Shown: positions 6,586 through 10,415 of the stretch, one piece after another
Position numbering within the stretch: position 1 is the stretch's first letter
Layout: every line of letters starts with the position of its first letter
Translations under genes and position numbers: made by a program
Notes under the pieces: generated by a model
What the model was told of the DNA's origin: nothing
The model's input: only the letters and a program-made list of their open reading frames with translations
The model's database searches: none
Assembly (NCBI GenBank): GCA_030668545.1
Contig: DAOUTT010000043.1
Coordinates: forward strand, 1-10,415
Reading direction: 5' to 3'
DNA: 10,415 bases
Origin: Anaerolineales bacterium
Lineage (GTDB): Bacteria > Chloroflexota > Anaerolineae > Anaerolineales > E44-bin32

Positions 6586-8397
6586 TTATGGGCAGCTATC
6601 TACAAAGCCTTCACTCAGGAGAAAGTCACAAGCAACGTCCTGTGGGTCTTCCTCATCGATATCCACCCTTTTGTTCAGATCCATCATCTTCTCAGTGGTC
6701 AGCGTTTCTGCGATGGGATCCAGAACTGTGGCAATGCCTGGGTATTGGTCTAATATTTCTTGGCGTACCCCAGGAGCCGGATTGTAGACAGGGAAGAACT
6801 GCAGATCATCCACCAGGTTGAAGAAGCCAAAGGCCGAGATGCGACCATCCGTGGCAAAGCCCATGGCCGTGGTGCACTGACCGTCTTGCAGCGCTTTATA
6901 GGTCAGTCCGGAATCCATCATGATCACCTGGTCTTCGTTAAACTGGAAGCCGTACAACGCCTCCACTCCCCTGAAGCCATCAGGTCGGGCATAGAACTCC
7001 TGGTTGATGCACAGGCTGGCATCGCCGCCGCCGTTGATGTACCCGGCCAGATCGGTGATGGTCTCGACACCTAACGCATCCCCTGTCTCCTGCTGCATCA
7101 TCAGGGTGTAGGTGTTGTTAAAGGGCGCCATGGCCAGCCAGGCGACGCCGTTCCCAGCATCCTCAGCCTTAACCTTGTCATAGCATTCCTGGGGATCGGT
7201 GATCGGATCTTCATGACCCAGGTGGGCTATCCAGGCTGTCCCGGTGTACTCCCAGTACAAGTCAATCTCGCCGGCCAGAAGCGCTTCGCGATTGACAGCC
7301 GTGCCTCCCAGACCTACCTGATCATCCACCTCAAAGCCTGCGTCTTCCAAGGCGATTGCGGCGATATACCCAAGGATGTACTGCTCGGAGAAGTCTTTAG
7401 ATCCTATGACTACCAGACCAGTCTCCATTGCTTCCGGAACTATAGCGGCTCCACTAGCAAGTGAATCCAAGAAATCGCGGGCTACGTCGATTGGATCTTC
7501 CTCGTCAATGTCCACCCGCTTGTTCAGTTCCATCATCGTCTCAGTTGTCAGAGCTTGAGTGATGGGAGTAAGCACATCGGCCACACCGGGATTTGCGTCC
7601 AGAACCTCTGCCCTAATTACTGGCGCAGGATTATAGACAGGGAAGAACTGCAGATCATCCACCATGTTGAAGAAACCAAATGCCGATATGCGACCATCTG
7701 TGGCGAAACCCATGGCCGTGGTGCACTGACCATCTTGAAGCGCCTTATAGGTCAGACCGGAATCCATCATGATCACCTGGTCTTCGTTAAACTGGAAGCC
7801 GTACAGCTCCTCCACTCCTCTGAAGCCATCAGGTCGGGCGTAGAACTCCTGGTTTATGCACAGGCTGGCATCGCCGCCGCCGTTGATGTACTCGGCCAGA
7901 TCGGATATAGTCTCGACACCCAACGCTTTCCCTGTCGCCTGCTGCATCATCAGGGTGTAGGTGTTGTTAAAGGGCGCCATGGTCATCCAGACCAAGTCGT
8001 TCCCAGCATCCTCGGCCTTGACCTTATCAAAAGCCTCTTGGGGATCTGTGATCGGATCTTCATGACCCAGATGGGTAATCCATGCGGTCCCGGTGTACTC
8101 CCAGTACAAGTCAATCTCGCCTGCCAGCAGAGCTTCACGGTTGACAGCTGTGCCTCCCAGGCCTACTTGATCATCCACCTCATAGCCGGCATCCTGCAGA
8201 GCTAAAACAGCTATCTGTCCCAGGATGAATTGTTCTGTGAAGTCCTTGGAACCGACAACGATTAAACCCTTTTCCTCAACTGGGGGTTCAGGAGCTTCCA
8301 CTTCGGTTGGGACTGCAGGCGTTGTTGTGCCGCATGCTGAAAGCATCACTGCAAAGGCACTAAGCAAAGCCAGTATTACTAGCGTAGATTTCCTCAC
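6586..8397 (-). CDS. Quaternary-amine-binding lipoprotein with two tandem OpuAC domains
   Basis: A 603-residue ABC-importer substrate-binding protein of the OpuAC/OpuCC (glycine betaine, choline, carnitine) family, about twice the normal length. Residues 1-21 are a lipoprotein signal peptide ending in LSAC, with Cys22 as the lipidation site; a Pro/Glu-rich linker follows. Domain 1 (44-310) and domain 2 (327-593) each begin with VGSKDF or IGSKDF and contain GLGGTAVNREALLAGEIDL, EYTGTAW and NEDQVIMMDSG. They align without a gap at 228 of 267 positions by my count. A Cys pair in each copy (180/225 and 463/508) could form a disulfide. The start is GTG 8395-8397, supported by AAGGAGG at 8404-8410, 6 bases upstream. 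It is anchored outside the membrane and hands ligand to the permease encoded at 8530-9456. Glycine betaine is the likely ligand given the downstream methyltransferases, but choline, proline betaine or carnitine cannot be excluded. I found no frameshift, so the fusion looks real. Confidence 0.93.
   Translation of the reverse strand: MRKSTLVILALLSAFAVMLSACGTTTPAVPTEVEAPEPPVEEKGLIVVGSKDFTEQFILGQIAVLALQDAGYEVDDQVGLGGTAVNREALLAGEIDLYWEYTGTAWITHLGHEDPITDPQEAFDKVKAEDAGNDLVWMTMAPFNNTYTLMMQQATGKALGVETISDLAEYINGGGDASLCINQEFYARPDGFRGVEELYGFQFNEDQVIMMDSGLTYKALQDGQCTTAMGFATDGRISAFGFFNMVDDLQFFPVYNPAPVIRAEVLDANPGVADVLTPITQALTTETMMELNKRVDIDEEDPIDVARDFLDSLASGAAIVPEAMETGLVVIGSKDFSEQYILGYIAAIALEDAGFEVDDQVGLGGTAVNREALLAGEIDLYWEYTGTAWIAHLGHEDPITDPQECYDKVKAEDAGNGVAWLAMAPFNNTYTLMMQQETGDALGVETITDLAGYINGGGDASLCINQEFYARPDGFRGVEALYGFQFNEDQVIMMDSGLTYKALQDGQCTTAMGFATDGRISAFGFFNLVDDLQFFPVYNPAPGVRQEILDQYPGIATVLDPIAETLTTEKMMDLNKRVDIDEEDPQDVACDFLLSEGFVDSCP
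6619..7419 (-). repeat. Direct repeat copy 2: C-terminal OpuAC domain
   Basis: 801 bases encoding residues 327-593 of the binding protein, repeated from 7468-8268 at an offset of exactly 849 bases. Comparing 6781-7140 with 7630-7989 by hand, I count 27 differences in 360 bases (about 92% identity). The 3' end (residues 542-573) is the most diverged part. Confidence 0.9.
7468..8268 (-). repeat. Direct repeat copy 1: N-terminal OpuAC domain
   Basis: 801 bases encoding residues 44-310, the in-frame partner of 6619-7419. A 48-base linker (7420-7467; residues 311-326, rich in Ala and Ser) separates the copies. The longest identical protein stretch is 47 residues (198-244 against 481-527). The pattern indicates an internal duplication that is fairly recent or kept alike by gene conversion. 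Confidence 0.9.
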
Positions 8398-8468
8398 GTA
8401 ATTCCTCCTTGTAAGAATATGTATGTCACTGTTTATCCGCTAAATCGAATCAAAGGATATGCAATACA

Positions 8469-8478
8469 CTCCTCCTTT
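8469..8478 (-). promoter_or_regulatory. Orphan Shine-Dalgarno-like sequence in the permease / binding-protein gap
   Basis: On the minus strand AAAGGAGGAG occurs about 70 bases upstream of the binding-protein start, in the 132-base gap 8398-8529. It is followed only by very short frames (a TTG 6 bases after AGGAGG opens four codons; an adjacent GTG opens nine). It could drive a leader peptide or act as a ribosome standby site, or be chance. Confidence 0.25.
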
Positions 8479-8529
8479 CCCTGTCTATAGTTGTATGAAG
8501 CTCTGAGATTCATTGGCAACCTTGATACT

Positions 8530-9456
8530 TTATGTGCTTGCCGTAGGGGCAACCAGCCGATCCTGTATCTTCCCCAATATCCAATCGACCAGGATGGCCA
8601 AAACTGCAGTTAGTATCGCTCCGACCAGGATCATACGATCTCGCATGAGGGGGATGCCGACGATGATAAAAGTCCCCAATCCACCAGCTCCTATGAATGC
8701 ACCCAATGCAGCCGTACCCACGTTGATAACCGCCGCGGTGCGAATTCCTCCGAACATGACTGGGAAGGAGAGAGGTAGTTCAATTTGAAACAGTATCTCT
8801 CTATCGGTCATGCCCATACCTCGGGCTGCCTCGATGATATTTGGATCAACCTCTTCAATTCCAGTAGCGGTGTTGCGCACAATAGGCAGCAGGGCGTACA
8901 TCCAAAGAGCAAAAATAGCTGTTGTAGCGCCCAGTCCTAATATGCCCATAAAGATCGCCAGGATGGCGATGCTGGGAATCGACTGACCGATATTAGCGAC
9001 GCTCAGAATGAGTCCTGAAAAATCACGGAACCCTTTGCGCGTGATTAGGATGCCTGCCGGTACAGCAACTGCGATTGCGAGGCCGGTGGAGATTAGAATG
9101 AGGCGTATGTGCTCTATTACAGCATCTATCACATTCTTGAAACCGATATCATAGGAGCCGATGATATTCGCCTCCATACTCCCTGGCTCAATTGCGAGCA
9201 GCAAGCGCTGGTATACAAGAATTAGCACTACGACAATAAGGATCGGAATCAAAGTCCAACCAAGAACACCCTTAGCGGAGGGAAAATCGGACCAGCCGAA
9301 AACACCTTTCGCTTGGATAGTGCCCCCAAGACGGCCGACTACATGCGGAGGCGCAGAAAAATCAATGTGATTACCATTACCCTTCTTTTTCAACGGGTTC
9401 ATACCATTCTCGTGATCCTCACCAGCTATGCTATCGGAGGCGCCTTTATCTTCCAT
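8530..9456 (-). CDS. Quaternary-amine ABC transporter permease, OpuCB/ProW type
   Basis: A 308-residue inner-membrane permease of the BPD_transp_1 fold. A long, hydrophilic N-terminal tail of about 65 residues precedes the first membrane segment (66-82). Further hydrophobic segments lie near 118-138, 148-175, 178-198, 234-265 and 274-294. The EAA loop that docks on the ATPase is visible at about 209-232 (EAARGMGMTDREILFQIELP). Typical OpuCB proteins are near 210-220 residues, so the tail is an extension; it contains a small internal repeat, AKGVFGW at 49-55 and AKGVLGW at 61-67. The start ATG 9454-9456 lies 3 bases after the ATPase stop and has GAGGAGGAG (9463-9471) 6 bases upstream; that ribosome binding site is itself encoded by the ATPase's C-terminal Glu codons, implying tight translational coupling. 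OpuC systems usually have a second permease; if present here it lies beyond the right edge, otherwise this one works as a homodimer. Confidence 0.93.
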   Translation of the reverse strand: MEDKGASDSIAGEDHENGMNPLKKKGNGNHIDFSAPPHVVGRLGGTIQAKGVFGWSDFPSAKGVLGWTLIPILIVVVLILVYQRLLLAIEPGSMEANIIGSYDIGFKNVIDAVIEHIRLILISTGLAIAVAVPAGILITRKGFRDFSGLILSVANIGQSIPSIAILAIFMGILGLGATTAIFALWMYALLPIVRNTATGIEEVDPNIIEAARGMGMTDREILFQIELPLSFPVMFGGIRTAAVINVGTAALGAFIGAGGLGTFIIVGIPLMRDRMILVGAILTAVLAILVDWILGKIQDRLVAPTAST

Positions 9457-9459
9457 TAG

Positions 9460-10415
9460 CTACTCCTCCTCTTCGTGTGATTCCCCCGCCAACTTCTCAC
9501 CCTCGGCGACGGCTTCCTGGATCATCCCTATGTCTATTAGACCTCGCACTCGGTCTTGGGTATCTACAACACATACGTTTGCGTAATCTACAACCAGCAT
9601 CTCAGAAAATGCATCCCTTAGACTGGTTCCCATGCCTATCTTCGTAGCCGCCTGTTCCGTGAACTCGTCAACCCACCCCTTTTTTCTTTCCAGATCTTTA
9701 ATATTTACATATCCCTTCAATCTCTGGTCCGCATCTACCACATATACAAAGTGCAAGTCTTTATCACGCATATAGCCCAAGGCTTCTTCAACTTCCTGGG
9801 TAGATCGAAGCAGATGGGGATGGCTGTCCATGACTTCCTCAACACGTATCAAATTGAGCCGTTTGAGCGATCGATCCGCTCCAACGAAGTCATCCACAAA
9901 CTCATTGGCAGGATTCGAAAGAATAGCTGCGGGGTTGTCAAACTGTTCAAGGATGCCGCCTACATTTAGGATGCAGATCTTATCGCCCATCTTGATAGCT
10001 TCATAAATATCATGAGTGACAAAGAGAATTGTCTTTTTTATTTCTTTCTGTAACCGAAGGAATTCATTCTGGAGCAGGTTGCGGTTGATGGGATCGATAG
10101 CCCCAAAGGGCTCATCCATGAGCATAATCGGCGGGTCTATGGCCATGCCTCGCGCTACCCCAATTCGCTGCCGCTCCCCGCCTGACAACTCATGAGGATA
10201 GCGATCCAGGAATTCAAGGGACATGTTCATCATCTCGAGCAGTTCTTCCGCCCGGCGACGAATACGCACATCATCCCACCCGAGTAATTTAGGTACAGTT
10301 CCGATATTCTCCAAAATAGTCCGGTGTGGGAATAACCCTATCTGCTGAATTATGTAGCCAATGCTGCGACGAAGGACAATTGGATCCATCTCAAGCACGT
10401 TCCGCATCTCTCCCC
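9460..10415 (-). CDS. Quaternary-amine ABC transporter ATP-binding protein with CBS domains, OpuCA/ProV type (5' end off window)
   Basis: The frame is open to the right edge; at least 317 residues are present and the Walker A region is missing because the gene starts outside. Numbering from the internal Met at 10405-10407: Q-loop QQIGLFPH (21-28), ABC signature LSGGERQ (74-80), Walker B IMLMDE (94-99) with catalytic Glu99, and the H-loop His131 in FVTHD. After the nucleotide-binding domain come two CBS motifs (about 189-243 and 245-305), as in OpuCA and OpuA ATPases where the CBS pair senses ionic strength or cyclic nucleotides. The C-terminus is acidic (ESHEEEE). It powers uptake of glycine betaine or related osmolytes with the permease and binding protein encoded immediately downstream. 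The CBS tail is typical of osmoregulated importers, although here the neighbours suggest a catabolic supply role as well. Confidence 0.95.
   Translation of the reverse strand, partial: GEMRNVLEMDPIVLRRSIGYIIQQIGLFPHRTILENIGTVPKLLGWDDVRIRRRAEELLEMMNMSLEFLDRYPHELSGGERQRIGVARGMAIDPPIMLMDEPFGAIDPINRNLLQNEFLRLQKEIKKTILFVTHDIYEAIKMGDKICILNVGGILEQFDNPAAILSNPANEFVDDFVGADRSLKRLNLIRVEEVMDSHPHLLRSTQEVEEALGYMRDKDLHFVYVVDADQRLKGYVNIKDLERKKGWVDEFTEQAATKIGMGTSLRDAFSEMLVVDYANVCVVDTQDRVRGLIDIGMIQEAVAEGEKLAGESHEEEE

Noticed and set aside
7555..8205. 216-codon open frame on the plus strand
   Set aside because: It lies wholly antisense to the first OpuAC domain; the repeat gives a matching shorter antisense frame over the second copy. 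The minus-strand frame has lipobox, ribosome binding site and family motifs, so this is a shadow.
6619..8268. Mobile element or assembly artefact as the source of the direct repeats
   Set aside because: The repeats are confined to the coding domains, are in frame, differ at many sites and have no terminal inverted repeats or transposase, so an internal gene duplication explains them better.

Overview
The window is a bacterial chromosomal segment of roughly even base composition. Every gene I can support lies on the minus strand, so transcription runs from right to left. Its content is that of an anaerobe that imports quaternary amines such as glycine betaine and demethylates them with corrinoid methyltransferases. 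A lipoprotein signal and Gram-positive-like ribosome binding sites (AAGGAGG, GAGGAGGAG) would fit Chloroflexota or Firmicutes, but I cannot fix the phylum from the sequence.

Right part (10415 to 6586), uptake: an OpuC/ProV-type ATPase with C-terminal CBS domains, cut by the window edge; an OpuCB/ProW-type permease 3 bases downstream; and a substrate-binding lipoprotein that is unusual in carrying two nearly identical OpuAC domains in tandem (about 85% identical at protein level, no gaps).

Middle and left-middle (6334 to 967), one-carbon metabolism: a pterin-binding methyltransferase (MtgA/AcsE type), a corrinoid protein (MtgC/MttC type), a small cysteine-rich protein of uncertain role, and two distantly related MttB-superfamily methyltransferases, neither with an in-frame amber codon (so not pyrrolysine enzymes). 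The inferred flow is: betaine enters through the importer; an MttB-like enzyme moves a methyl group to Co(I) of the corrinoid protein; the MtgA-like enzyme passes it to tetrahydrofolate for the Wood-Ljungdahl or another C1 route. A corrinoid reductive activase and a second permease would be expected but are not in the window.

Left edge (713 to 1): the N-terminal half of a glutamine-synthetase-family enzyme that runs off the window, separated from the methyltransferase cluster by about 250 bases.

No stretch longer than 300 bases lacks a gene. The larger gaps (714-966, 4468-4748, 6335-6585) hold inverted repeats, noted individually, but no RNA gene, CRISPR array or insertion sequence that I can recognise.
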